Positions 1 through 8,029 of a DNA stretch of 10,316 nucleotides are shown here, piece after piece. The stretch is from positions 1-10,316 of the forward strand of contig JAFITR010000045.1 of the NCBI GenBank assembly GCA_017116025.1, written 5' to 3'. Each line of letters begins with the position of its first letter. Position 1 is the stretch's first letter. The notes under the pieces are model-generated. The model worked only from the letters and a program-made list of their open reading frames with translations. It ran no database searches and was not told the origin of the DNA. This stretch comes from Simkania negevensis. GTDB lineage: Bacteria; Chlamydiota; Chlamydiia; Chlamydiales; JAFITR01. The position numbers were made by a program, and so were the translations under genes.

Positions 1-47
1 CCTGAAGAAAAAACAATGGTCCTCTTGAAGGGTTAACTGTAGATTTT

Positions 48-60
48 TTCAGTACCTGAA
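48..60. promoter_or_regulatory. Short dyad upstream of putA (possible operator)
   Basis: A perfect 5-bp inverted repeat, TTCAG-TAC-CTGAA, lies 54 nt before the putA start codon. A -10-like hexamer TATGAT sits further downstream at 76-81, without a convincing -35 box. The encoded PutA has no ribbon-helix-helix DNA-binding domain and so cannot repress its own gene as the E. coli protein does; a separate regulator binding here is conceivable. A dyad this short can occur by chance, so this is only a candidate. Confidence 0.2.
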
Positions 61-114
61 TGGCTGCCTTAAAATTATGATTTCGTCTCACTTTTAGTTG
101 CACCTGGGGAGAAT

Positions 115-3100
115 ATGCAGATATTGACGGATTTAGAAGAAGCGAGCCAGTTGCTCAGCTCCGTACGTGGGCGGCCACTCGATCGTGAAGAGCGCGTTTC
201 TTTGGCGGTAGAGTTGGCAGAGAAGCTGCTTGATGCGGCGAACAAGGGGCAGACTAGTCGTGAGCATCGCCTTTATGAAGAACTGTTTTGCATGGCGGAA
301 GATCCTCGTGGGAGGATTTTTGTCACTAATTTGGCTGACCAGTGTTTTAGAAGCAAAACACCTTCCGTGACGGCTTCAATGCTTTCCTATCTCGTTGACA
401 AATATGGTATTCCCGATTTCCTTCCTCCTCTACAGCGTCTGCAGTTGCAGGGGTTTCGTAAGTTGGCGAAGGCATTGCCCGCAATCTTTGTCCCTATTGC
501 ACAGGCGATGCTACGTAAGTCGATGTCGATGGTGGTCGTTCCCGATGAAAAGAAGGCTCTCAAAAGGCATTTGTTACAACGTCGTAGCAAGGGAGTGCGG
601 TCCAACCTCAATCACCTTGGTGAGGCAATACACGGGGAAAAAGAGGCGCAGAATCGTTTAACTCTCTACTTAAATACTTTGTCGCGCGACGAGGTGGAGT
701 ATATCTCTGTAAAAATTTCTACCTTGTACAGTCAGATTAATCGATTGGATTGGAAAGAGACTCTTCTTGTTCTCTCTGAACGTTTGCGCCTGCTTTATCG
801 TCAGGCGATGGGCTACACCTATGAGCGTCCGGATGGTCGGGTTGTCCAAAAATTTGTCAACCTTGATATGGAGGAGTACAAGGACCTCCCTCTTACATTA
901 CAGCTTTTTAAGCAGGTGTTAGATGAAGAAGAGTTTCTTTCCTATTCAGCAGGAATTGTTTTGCAGAGCTACCTGCCGGATTGCTTTCCTCTGTTGCAAG
1001 AGTTGACATCGTGGGCTTTGGACCGTCAGAAGCGTGGTGGTGCTCCGATCAAGGTGCGTATTGTCAAAGGGGCAAATCTTGTGATGGAGCAGATTGAATC
1101 TTCACTATTGTCCTGGCCTCAGCCCTGTTATAAAACAAAAAAAGAGACTGATGCCAATTACAAGAGGATGGTTGAGTGGGCCTGCCGTCCTGACCATGCT
1201 GAAGCTCTCCATGTTGGCATCGCCAGCCACAACCTTTTCGATATTGCCTATGCCTTTCTCTTGCGTGCGGAGAATGGCCTTGAGGAGCAAGTATCTTTCG
1301 AAATGCTTGAGGGTATGGCCAACCACCTTGCAAGGGCGGTACAAGAGCTTGCGGGAGATGTCTTGTTATACTGTCCTACTGCTACAATCGGTGAGTATCA
1401 TAATGCCATTGCTTATCTGATTAGAAGGCTCGATGAAAACATGGGCGGAGAGAATTTTATACGCCATTCGTTTGCTTTGACTACCGATTCTCCCGTTTGG
1501 GAAAAACAGTCGCAACTTTTTTCTGAAGCATGCCATGCTGTCGATACGATCTCATCGTTGCCGAGACGTACACAGGATAGGGCAACAGAGAAACCTGCAT
1601 TGCACGTGCATACCCCTTTTGACAATGAGCCCAACACTGATTTCTCTCTTGAAACCAATCGTCAGTGGGCGGAGGAGATTGTGACAACATGGCAGCCAAA
1701 GCGAACTTCTCCCCTTCCTCTGTTGATTGGAGGCAAGGAGGTGTATACCAAGAATTGTTTTGTTGATGGGCGTGACCCTTCGCGTCCTCAAGAAAATCCC
1801 TACTACTTGTATTCCCTGGCAGAATGGAAGCATGCTGACAAGGCTTTGGACCAGGCAAAAAAAGCAGAGAAAGGTTGGTCTTCTCTTGCTGTTGAAAGTC
1901 GGTCAGCCATTTTTGCTGATGTAGCGAAAGAAGTGAGAGCGGTACGTAATGATCTCATTGGTGCGCTGGTGGGCGATGGAGGTAAAACGATTCCGGAAGC
2001 AGATGGAGAGGTGTCTGAAGCGATTGATTTTATCGAATATTATAGGAGGAACTTAGAGGAGCTGCACTCTTTTCAAGACCTCTCTTGGCGGAATGTAGGT
2101 ACAGTATTTGTCGCTTCTCCTTGGAATTTTCCTTGTGCCATCTCTTGCGGTGGTATTGCTAGTGGTTTATTGGCAGGCAACAGCGTTATCTATAAGCCGT
2201 CAAAAGAGACGGTGTTGGTGGGATGGATCCTTGCCAACGCTTTCTGGCGTGGAGGCGTGCCTAAAAAAGTGCTGCAATTCCTCCCATCTCCTTCTGCTAC
2301 AGTGGGCAATGCGATTGTTAGAGATCCGCGATGCGATGCTGTAATATTGACGGGAGCAACAGAGACGGCGTTAAACCTCCTCAAAGAGCGCCCTGGCTTG
2401 CAATTGTCTGCAGAAACAGGGGGGAAGAATGCGATCATCATCACCGGCTCGTGCGACAGAGATTTGGCAATCCACAGCCTTGTCTATTCTGCTTTTGGCC
2501 ACGCTGGACAAAAGTGTAGTGCAGCGAGCTTGGCCATCTGCTTAAAAGAGGTATATGATGATGCTCATTTCATGGGACAACTTGTCGATGCCACCACTTC
2601 GTTGCATGTTGGCAGTGCGTGGGATTTAAAAACAAAAATACCCCCTCTTATCCGACCTCCTGATGGAGCTCTTCTACGTGGCCTTACTACTCTGGAAAAA
2701 GGGGAAAAGTGGTTGTTGGAGCCTAAAGTCGATAGCGACAATCCACACCTGTGGCATCCTGGAATACGCATAGGAGTCAAGGAGGGGAGTTTTACCCATC
2801 AGACCGAGCTTTTTGGCCCTCATCTTTCTGTGATGCGTGCACAATCGTTAGACCACGCGATGCGTCTCGTTAATGCAACGCGCTATGGCCTTACTACGGG
2901 CCTGCAGACTCTTGATGAACGCGACCATGATCGATGGCTCAATGGTGTCAATGCAGGTAACTACTATATCAATAGAGAAATTACAGGAGCGATCGTCCGT
3001 AGGCAGCCTTTTGGCGGGATCAAAGCAAGCTCTTTTGGCCAAGGGGCAAAAGCAGGAGGCCCTAACTACCTCATGCAAATAATGACTCCTTCGCAGCGTT

Positions 3101-3723
3101 GTTTGCCGCAGCAGGAGGGAAAGCTTTCCGAACAGGTCGTGCGACTTGACAGCTTGCTTGCAATGCTCTCTGAAGAGGAAAGCGAAGAGTGGACTTCTTC
3201 TGTCAACAGCTATGCCTACTGGTGGGAGCAGATCAAAGAACCTCAAGACCTTAGCTTGCTGCAGGGGCAAGACAACTTCTTTCTCTATATGCCACGGAAA
3301 CACAATATGGTGCGCGTGCAGATCGCGGATCGCCTTGTCGACCTTGCTAAGCTGTGCGCGGCGGCCCTCACTTGTAGCGCTCCCTTGATCATCAGTTGGG
3401 ATGAGCAAACACGTGAGAAGCTCCAGCTTCTGCCGTGGCTTGGTATCTCTCCGATCATATCTTTTATGGAAGAAAAGCCAGAACATTTTGTCGGGAGGGT
3501 AAAGAGTGGTGATATAAAACGCGTACGCACACTATCGGCTCCTTCTAAAGAACTCCTTTCTGCCGCCAGCCAGTCTGGTGCCTTTCTCTTGTCCCGACCC
3601 CCTCTTGCCAACGGTAGAGTCGAGCTCGTTTCATTCTTGCGCGAAGCTAGTTTGAGTGTTAACTATCATCGCTATGGAGACCTTGGTAATAGAGCCTGGG
3701 AACCTCGTAAACCCATAATATAA
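115..3723 (+). CDS. putA: Bifunctional proline dehydrogenase / L-glutamate gamma-semialdehyde (P5C) dehydrogenase PutA
   Basis: Oxidises proline to pyrroline-5-carboxylate with FAD, passing electrons to the membrane quinone pool, and then oxidises the semialdehyde to glutamate with NAD+. The PRODH barrel covers about residues 155-455. It contains the FVNLDMEEYKDLPLT and IKVRIVKGANL strands, FEMLEGMANH, and the substrate-binding Y434/R437/R438 cluster in AYLIRRLDEN. The aldehyde dehydrogenase domain covers about 535-990, with N671 in SPWNFP, E767 in SAETGG, catalytic C801 in GQKCSA, and ELFGPHLSV. A further ~200 residues end in FLREASLSVNYHRYGDLG, the conserved C-terminal motif of long PutAs. 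There is no N-terminal ribbon-helix-helix domain, so the layout fits type B, and 1202 residues suits that class. GGGGAG at 106-111 is the ribosome site, with a short 3-nt spacer before ATG. A small exported protein follows 15 nt downstream. The function assignment is very secure; the type-B label is inferred from length and motifs. Confidence 0.96.
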   Translation: MQILTDLEEASQLLSSVRGRPLDREERVSLAVELAEKLLDAANKGQTSREHRLYEELFCMAEDPRGRIFVTNLADQCFRSKTPSVTASMLSYLVDKYGIPDFLPPLQRLQLQGFRKLAKALPAIFVPIAQAMLRKSMSMVVVPDEKKALKRHLLQRRSKGVRSNLNHLGEAIHGEKEAQNRLTLYLNTLSRDEVEYISVKISTLYSQINRLDWKETLLVLSERLRLLYRQAMGYTYERPDGRVVQKFVNLDMEEYKDLPLTLQLFKQVLDEEEFLSYSAGIVLQSYLPDCFPLLQELTSWALDRQKRGGAPIKVRIVKGANLVMEQIESSLLSWPQPCYKTKKETDANYKRMVEWACRPDHAEALHVGIASHNLFDIAYAFLLRAENGLEEQVSFEMLEGMANHLARAVQELAGDVLLYCPTATIGEYHNAIAYLIRRLDENMGGENFIRHSFALTTDSPVWEKQSQLFSEACHAVDTISSLPRRTQDRATEKPALHVHTPFDNEPNTDFSLETNRQWAEEIVTTWQPKRTSPLPLLIGGKEVYTKNCFVDGRDPSRPQENPYYLYSLAEWKHADKALDQAKKAEKGWSSLAVESRSAIFADVAKEVRAVRNDLIGALVGDGGKTIPEADGEVSEAIDFIEYYRRNLEELHSFQDLSWRNVGTVFVASPWNFPCAISCGGIASGLLAGNSVIYKPSKETVLVGWILANAFWRGGVPKKVLQFLPSPSATVGNAIVRDPRCDAVILTGATETALNLLKERPGLQLSAETGGKNAIIITGSCDRDLAIHSLVYSAFGHAGQKCSAASLAICLKEVYDDAHFMGQLVDATTSLHVGSAWDLKTKIPPLIRPPDGALLRGLTTLEKGEKWLLEPKVDSDNPHLWHPGIRIGVKEGSFTHQTELFGPHLSVMRAQSLDHAMRLVNATRYGLTTGLQTLDERDHDRWLNGVNAGNYYINREITGAIVRRQPFGGIKASSFGQGAKAGGPNYLMQIMTPSQRCLPQQEGKLSEQVVRLDSLLAMLSEEESEEWTSSVNSYAYWWEQIKEPQDLSLLQGQDNFFLYMPRKHNMVRVQIADRLVDLAKLCAAALTCSAPLIISWDEQTREKLQLLPWLGISPIISFMEEKPEHFVGRVKSGDIKRVRTLSAPSKELLSAASQSGAFLLSRPPLANGRVELVSFLREASLSVNYHRYGDLGNRAWEPRKPII

Positions 3724-3738
3724 AAATAGGAGAAACGA

Positions 3739-4110
3739 ATGAGAACCTTTATTTTTTCAGTTGTATTAGCCCTATCTTCATTCTCAACAATGATGAGTTA
3801 TGCTCTCTCATGTGAGAAATTGAAGATGTATGCAGCTCAACTTAATGAAGCTTCGGAGATGATAGCGGGTATTTTACACGATTCAGACCCCCCAGCGGTA
3901 GAGAAGATGCTGAGCGTGGCAAACAGTATGGATAGACTGATTCAGTCTTGTGGTCAAGTGTCTTCAGATAAGCTTTGTGCCAAGCTGAGACCCCTTCAGG
4001 AAGAGTATCTAGAGAATCTACCCAACCTCGAAGGGTATGGGGGGATGCCAGGGACCTTTAAGTTGGCAAGGCTAGCCAGTCAAGGAATAATTACGGAGTG
4101 TTCATTATGA
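3739..4110 (+). CDS. Small exported four-cysteine protein of unknown function
   Basis: I do not recognise this 123-residue protein. It begins with a signal peptide: positively charged MRT, a hydrophobic stretch to about residue 22, and a plausible signal peptidase I site in YALS|CEK (A at -3, S at -1). This matches a lipobox poorly, so a soluble periplasmic or secreted product is likelier than a lipoprotein. The mature part is mostly predicted helical and has exactly four cysteines (C25, C71, C80, C121), enough for two disulfides. The ribosome site AGGAG (3728-3732) lies 6 nt before ATG, which makes this a real gene rather than a chance ORF. It starts 15 nt after the putA stop and is probably on the same transcript, but no known PutA partner looks like this. 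It ends 8 nt before the stop codon of the convergent transporter gene, with no clear terminator between them. Confidence 0.75.
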   Translation: MRTFIFSVVLALSSFSTMMSYALSCEKLKMYAAQLNEASEMIAGILHDSDPPAVEKMLSVANSMDRLIQSCGQVSSDKLCAKLRPLQEEYLENLPNLEGYGGMPGTFKLARLASQGIITECSL

Positions 4111-4118
4111 TGTTGCTT

Positions 4119-5675
4119 TTATAGAAAGCGACTGATGGGAGGGCCTTTCCTTATTCGTAAGAGGAATAGGGGTAGGAGTATGGAGCCAAAGACGACAAGA
4201 ATCCATATGGCAAATATGCGGTTGGAGCCGAGGATAAGCGCCTGTTGTGTGATCATTTGATGGAAGGTGTTGTTGGCGATATCGACCGGAGAGGTGAGGA
4301 GATCGGCACTGACGTTAACAGCTGCTTTGATTCCCTGGTACGTTTCTCTTACATTGTCTCTGAGTAGTGTTAGGTCCCCTGTGGTGTAGCTGTAGAAGAT
4401 CTTCTGGTTTCTTTGGTAGAGTGCGCTGAAGATTGCTATGCCGAAGCTGCCACCGATCTGCCTGGCGAGGTTTCCTATGCCAGAGACATGTGCAAGGGCT
4501 TCTCCTTCAAATTGTTTGAAGACGAGGGTTGTCACGCTGATGAAGATAATGGTCAAGCCAACAGAGCGTAGGATGAGGGGGAGGAAGAAGGAGTCATAGC
4601 TGGAGAGTGAAGTGATATGTGCGAACATCCAACATACGAGACCTAGACAGATCGTTCCTATTAAAAAGATAAAGAGGTGGTGGGTTTTTTTTAGCGCGAA
4701 TGCTGTGATGGGGGCGATGAAGAGTGCGCATGCTGTCCCTGGCACGAAGAGCAGGCCTACCTGCAAGGGGGAAATGTTTAATACTGTCTCTACGAGGATG
4801 GGGATAGCAAAGATCGTGGAGTATAGGACAAACCCTGCTCCTGCAATTGCCAAGGGGCCTGCCCATACGGGATTGTGTTTGAACATGCGTAGATTGAGGA
4901 GTGGGTTTTTGCAGTAGAGTTCCCAATAGATGAATGCGATGAGGGCTATGATCCCTACGGATAGGGTGATGACGATGGTGCTGGAGGAAAACCATCCATA
5001 CCGCTCTCCTCGTTCGAGGACGAACTGAATACCAGCGATGGCGATGACGAGAAGTGCGAGGCCGGCAAAGTCGATCCTGCCTGGCTTCTTTCTTCCGTTC
5101 TCCATTTCCGTAGTAAAAAACCATGCCATAGGGATGGCGATAATGCCTATGGGGATGTTGACTAGGAAGATCATCCTCCAGGAGAAATAGGTGGTGATGA
5201 GTCCTCCGAGAACAGGGCCTGCCATAGCGCCGACGAGCACGCTGATGGCAAAAATGGCGCTGGCTAGCTCTTTCCTCTTGTCGGGAAAACATTCCTGGAT
5301 GAGCACCTGGGCAACAGGGAGGATCCCGCCTCCTGCTAGCCCTTGTATGATACGAAAAGTGATTAACCATCCAATGTTGGGAGCTGTCGCAGCGAAGAAA
5401 GAGGAGAGAGTAAAGAGGGCGATACAGGCGGTGAAGTAGTTCCTCCGCCCCAACTGCATGGTGCACCATCCCGATATGGGGAGGATGATTGCATTGGCGA
5501 GGATGTAGCCCGTGAGGACCCAGCTGACTTGGTCGATGGCAATGCCAAGTTCTCCCATGATCGATGGGGCGGCAATACCCACGATTGTTGTGTCGATGAC
5601 TTCCAGCAACGAAGCAAGCAGACATACTGTGACGAGAATGACCTTACCGTGCAGAGGGCGTGAAGGATCTGCCAT
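4119..5675 (-). CDS. MFS drug-efflux-type transporter, DHA2 (EmrB/QacA) family, 14 TM segments
   Basis: Inner-membrane proton antiporter of the 14-helix DHA2 family, which usually exports drugs or other amphipathic molecules; the substrate here is unknown. Visible family signatures are IDTTIVGIAAP in TM1 (the membrane-embedded acid of motif D1), the loop after TM2 with LGRRNYF (motif A), RIIQGLAGGG in TM4, and the antiporter motif C AMAGPVLGG near residues 150-158. SWRMIFLVNIPIG (165-177) is typical of EmrB-like proteins. The 518-residue length fits the family. The ATG overlaps the end of the upstream glycosyltransferase gene by about 32 nt, so translation is probably coupled; a GAGG lies 9 nt before the start. 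No EmrA-type membrane-fusion protein or TolC partner is encoded nearby, so it may act alone or with a distant partner. The family is certain; the gene name emrB is not justified. Confidence 0.92.
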   Translation of the reverse strand: MADPSRPLHGKVILVTVCLLASLLEVIDTTIVGIAAPSIMGELGIAIDQVSWVLTGYILANAIILPISGWCTMQLGRRNYFTACIALFTLSSFFAATAPNIGWLITFRIIQGLAGGGILPVAQVLIQECFPDKRKELASAIFAISVLVGAMAGPVLGGLITTYFSWRMIFLVNIPIGIIAIPMAWFFTTEMENGRKKPGRIDFAGLALLVIAIAGIQFVLERGERYGWFSSSTIVITLSVGIIALIAFIYWELYCKNPLLNLRMFKHNPVWAGPLAIAGAGFVLYSTIFAIPILVETVLNISPLQVGLLFVPGTACALFIAPITAFALKKTHHLFIFLIGTICLGLVCWMFAHITSLSSYDSFFLPLILRSVGLTIIFISVTTLVFKQFEGEALAHVSGIGNLARQIGGSFGIAIFSALYQRNQKIFYSYTTGDLTLLRDNVRETYQGIKAAVNVSADLLTSPVDIANNTFHQMITQQALILGSNRIFAIWILVVFGSILLPLFLLRIRKGPPISRFL

Positions 5676-6768
5676 TGCCCAAAACCTCTCGATACATCGC
5701 TTCCATTTGGTCTAACGTTCGTTCGATCGTAAACTTTTCAATCACCAGTTGTCTAGCTTTCTTGCCCATATCCATGCGCATCTGTGGGTTGTTAGCGAGT
5801 AAAGCGGCTTTATCTGCTACAGCTGCCGGTGTGTTAATGGAGACTTGGCATCCTGTGATGCCGTCCAAGCAAACTTCTTTCAACCCTCCTGTTGGCGTGG
5901 TGATCAGAGGTTTTTGTAGGTAGGCAGCTTGCAAGCTTGCCTGGCTGACGCCTTCGTTGCCTGTGCTTAGAAGAGCAAAGACGTCTAGTGCTGCGAGTGG
6001 TAGTGCAGGGATATCGGCGTGGCCGAAAAAGACCACCTGGCGTTCAACGTCCAGCTCTTTTGCCAAGCTCTTAAGCCATCCCTCTGAGGGACCTCTACCG
6101 ATCACTACCCACTTGATGTGTCGTTGGCCTTTGACCATCTGCGCTGCTTTTAGAAGATCTTGAACGCCTTTCCACGTTCGCAAAAAGCAGAGGGTACCAA
6201 TCAGACAGTCTTGTGCAGAAACGCCGATCTGTTGTCTATAGGATTGGATTGTATCGTGGTCGATATTTAACTCATTGGTGTTGATACCGGTAGGGACAGA
6301 ATGGCAGCGTATATGGGAGAGGTTCGCTTGTTGACGTATCATCGCTGCTGCATCTTCGCATGTGGTGACAACGCCATCAGCAAGCTTGCCGTAGAGCACA
6401 ATGCTGTTGAATCCCTTGCGGATATTGGTAGACAAATGGCGGGTACGGACGACTTTTTTTCTCATGAGCCGAGCGACAATACCCCCTACCCAGCTGTCTA
6501 AAGATGAGTGAGTATTGACGATATCGATGGCGTGTTTCCTGATGATCGAAGCGAGCCCTATCGCATTTTTAAACAGCTGGTGTCGTTTGTTGAGGGGCAG
6601 TTCGTAAACGGTAAAGCCCTCTTGGCGCATGGGAGAAACAAGCCCTCCCCCCTTTGTGATAGCAGCGATGACATCATGGCCGCGAGTACGCATTCCCATC
6701 GCTTCTTTGAGGATGCGCATCTCCTGCCCTCCCCAGCCAGGCGAGGCTTCTGTATGTAAGATTTTCAT
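5644..6768 (-). CDS. GT-B fold glycosyltransferase (GT4-like, glycosyl transferase group 1)
   Basis: Cytoplasmic or membrane-associated enzyme that transfers a sugar from a nucleotide-activated donor to an acceptor, commonly in LPS, capsule or other glycan synthesis. The acceptor is unknown. The N-terminal Rossmann domain begins MKILHTEASPGWGGQE, with the glycine-rich loop typical of this subgroup. The donor domain has GTLCFLRTWKG (R197/K200, expected phosphate contacts) and VVIGRGPSE. The nucleotide-sugar motif reads NEGVSQASLQA: the usual E-x7-E becomes E272-x7-Q280. The 374-residue length is normal. Its ATG overlaps the mutY stop as ATGA (4-nt overlap), with AGGAA 8 nt upstream, and its 3' end overlaps the MFS start, so it is the middle gene of a coupled operon. 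Modification of the nearby flagellin is possible but the sequence does not show it. Confidence 0.9.
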   Translation of the reverse strand: MKILHTEASPGWGGQEMRILKEAMGMRTRGHDVIAAITKGGGLVSPMRQEGFTVYELPLNKRHQLFKNAIGLASIIRKHAIDIVNTHSSLDSWVGGIVARLMRKKVVRTRHLSTNIRKGFNSIVLYGKLADGVVTTCEDAAAMIRQQANLSHIRCHSVPTGINTNELNIDHDTIQSYRQQIGVSAQDCLIGTLCFLRTWKGVQDLLKAAQMVKGQRHIKWVVIGRGPSEGWLKSLAKELDVERQVVFFGHADIPALPLAALDVFALLSTGNEGVSQASLQAAYLQKPLITTPTGGLKEVCLDGITGCQVSINTPAAVADKAALLANNPQMRMDMGKKARQLVIEKFTIERTLDQMEAMYREVLGNGRSFTPSAR

Positions 6769-7817
6769 AGCGAATGTTCCTGTATAATTTCGTGTAAGAT
6801 CTTCTTATGTCCAGAAGAGAAAGGTTTGCTTTGTAGAGCATCCAGCGTGAGCCATTCGTAGTGCGGTATCACTTTTTCCCCTCGAGCGGTAAAAAGATGA
6901 GGTGTTAAGGTTGCATGGTAACGTGTATAGGTGTGAGTGACCTCTCTCATTTTCCCTGCCGGAGATATCTTAAGAGAGAGAGCAGCCTGAACTCTTTCTT
7001 GTAGTGTGCGGATAGAGTACTCTTTCCCCTCGACATCAAAATAGGGGAATTCGTACAGATCCTGCATTACTTTCCCCTTCTCACCACGCCGTACTAGCCA
7101 GCTAACTCCTGCTGTAATGACGGGAACAAAACGGTGTATTTGTCGCATCTTCTGCCTTTTTCTCTTCAAAGGCAAAAGGTGCACAAGGTTTTGTTTATTG
7201 GCTTTACACTCTTGTTGGAGAGGACATGTTGTGCAGTGGGGAGAAGAAGGTAGACAGAGCTGTGCTCCGAGCTCGATCAGCCCTTCCATCACGACTGCAG
7301 GTTCATCATTAGGTAGTAGTTGGTTAACTAAACCGTCAATTTTTTGTTTTGTTGATGTGGAGCCAATATCTTCTTTGATTCCATACAGACGTGCTATGAC
7401 GCGCAAGACATTGCCGTCGACAGCGCTCGCTTTTTCGCCAAAAGCAAAGCTGCGGATGGCTCCTGCTGTATAGAGTCCTATACCTGGAATGGTCAACAAT
7501 TCTTTTTCTGTTCGAGGAAAAGAGTTGCGATAGATAGAGAGGATCTCTTTGGCTCCAGCATGGAGGTTCCTGGCGCGGGAGTAGTAGCCAAGCCCTTCCC
7601 ACATCTTCAACACCTCGTCAAGATCAGCAGATGCCAATGCCTCTATTGTAGGAAAGCGCTTCATCCATCTCTCGTAGTAGGAGATGACTACCGATGCACG
7701 TGTTTGCTGTAGCATCACCTCCGATACCCATACAGAATAGGGTGAGCGGTTTGTACGCCACGGCAAGTCGCGGCCAGAAGAGAGAAACCAATCTCTTAAT
7801 GCGTTGATCGAAAACAC
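6765..7817 (-). CDS. mutY: A/G-specific adenine DNA glycosylase MutY
   Basis: Removes adenine mispaired with 8-oxoguanine, preventing G:C to T:A transversions. Numbering from the chosen start: catalytic Glu33 in VSEVMLQQT, helix-hairpin-helix TIPGIGLYTAG (about 109-119), catalytic Asp134 in AVDGNVLRV, and the iron-sulfur loop C188-x6-C195-x2-C198-x5-C204. From about 230 to the end comes the NUDIX-like 8-oxoG recognition domain, with LYEFPYFD. I place the start at GTG 7817-7815, preceded by AGGA with a 6-nt spacer. This gives 350 residues, the length of E. coli MutY. The open frame continues upstream to a TTG at 7961, but those 48 extra codons contain no ATG, lack a ribosome site, do not resemble MutY and run into a repeat element. 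MutY is the first gene of a coupled three-gene operon. A -10-like TATACT (7854-7859) is upstream but has no convincing -35. Confidence 0.93.
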   Translation of the reverse strand: MFSINALRDWFLSSGRDLPWRTNRSPYSVWVSEVMLQQTRASVVISYYERWMKRFPTIEALASADLDEVLKMWEGLGYYSRARNLHAGAKEILSIYRNSFPRTEKELLTIPGIGLYTAGAIRSFAFGEKASAVDGNVLRVIARLYGIKEDIGSTSTKQKIDGLVNQLLPNDEPAVVMEGLIELGAQLCLPSSPHCTTCPLQQECKANKQNLVHLLPLKRKRQKMRQIHRFVPVITAGVSWLVRRGEKGKVMQDLYEFPYFDVEGKEYSIRTLQERVQAALSLKISPAGKMREVTHTYTRYHATLTPHLFTARGEKVIPHYEWLTLDALQSKPFSSGHKKILHEIIQEHSL

Positions 7818-7880
7818 GCCAAATCCTGTTAATAAAATACGCGATACCAGAGTAGTATAAACGGGCAATGAATATAAACG

Positions 7881-7975
7881 GTAATCGGTCACGGGGTATG
7901 GATACAGCGGTTTAAATAGCCACGGAAAGGAACAAGATAAGCAAGATGGAAAGATAGACAAGATCGCTACTTATA
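7881..7975 (-). repeat. Left copy of a diverged inverted repeat, with 8-9-nt internal repeats
   Basis: Read on the + strand, this ~95-nt copy runs from GTAATCGGTCACGG to CTTATA. It aligns, by eye about three quarters identical with small gaps, to the reverse complement of 8030-8125. The best-conserved parts are the first 14 nt, GTTTAA, AACAAGATAA.CAAGAT, and GATCGCTA.TTATA. It contains successive units GAACAAGAT, AAGCAAGAT, GGAAAGAT and AGACAAGAT. The spurious 5' extension of the mutY frame runs through it. It has lost the second hairpin arm found in the right copy. Confidence 0.7.
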
Positions 7976-8029
7976 GCACATTCTCTGCATCAAAAAATTA
8001 AAATAATTAATTCACACGGACTGCTGATT

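Noticed and set aside
2848..3486. 212-codon open frame antisense to the 3' part of putA
   Set aside because: No recognisable motif, no ribosome site noted, and the sense frame is a well-conserved PutA.
115..3723. PutA as a transcriptional autoregulator
   Set aside because: The N-terminus lacks the ribbon-helix-helix domain; it enters directly into the helical region preceding PRODH.
4111..4170. Bidirectional terminator between the convergent genes
   Set aside because: The gap is only 8 nt, and the nearby TTCG-loop stem (about 4147-4165) is short, bulged, inside the MFS gene and lacks a T run.
4594..5625. 343-codon open frame inside the MFS gene on the same strand
   Set aside because: It is a +1/-1 shadow rich in His, Arg and Pro with no domain, fully inside a gene with clear family motifs.
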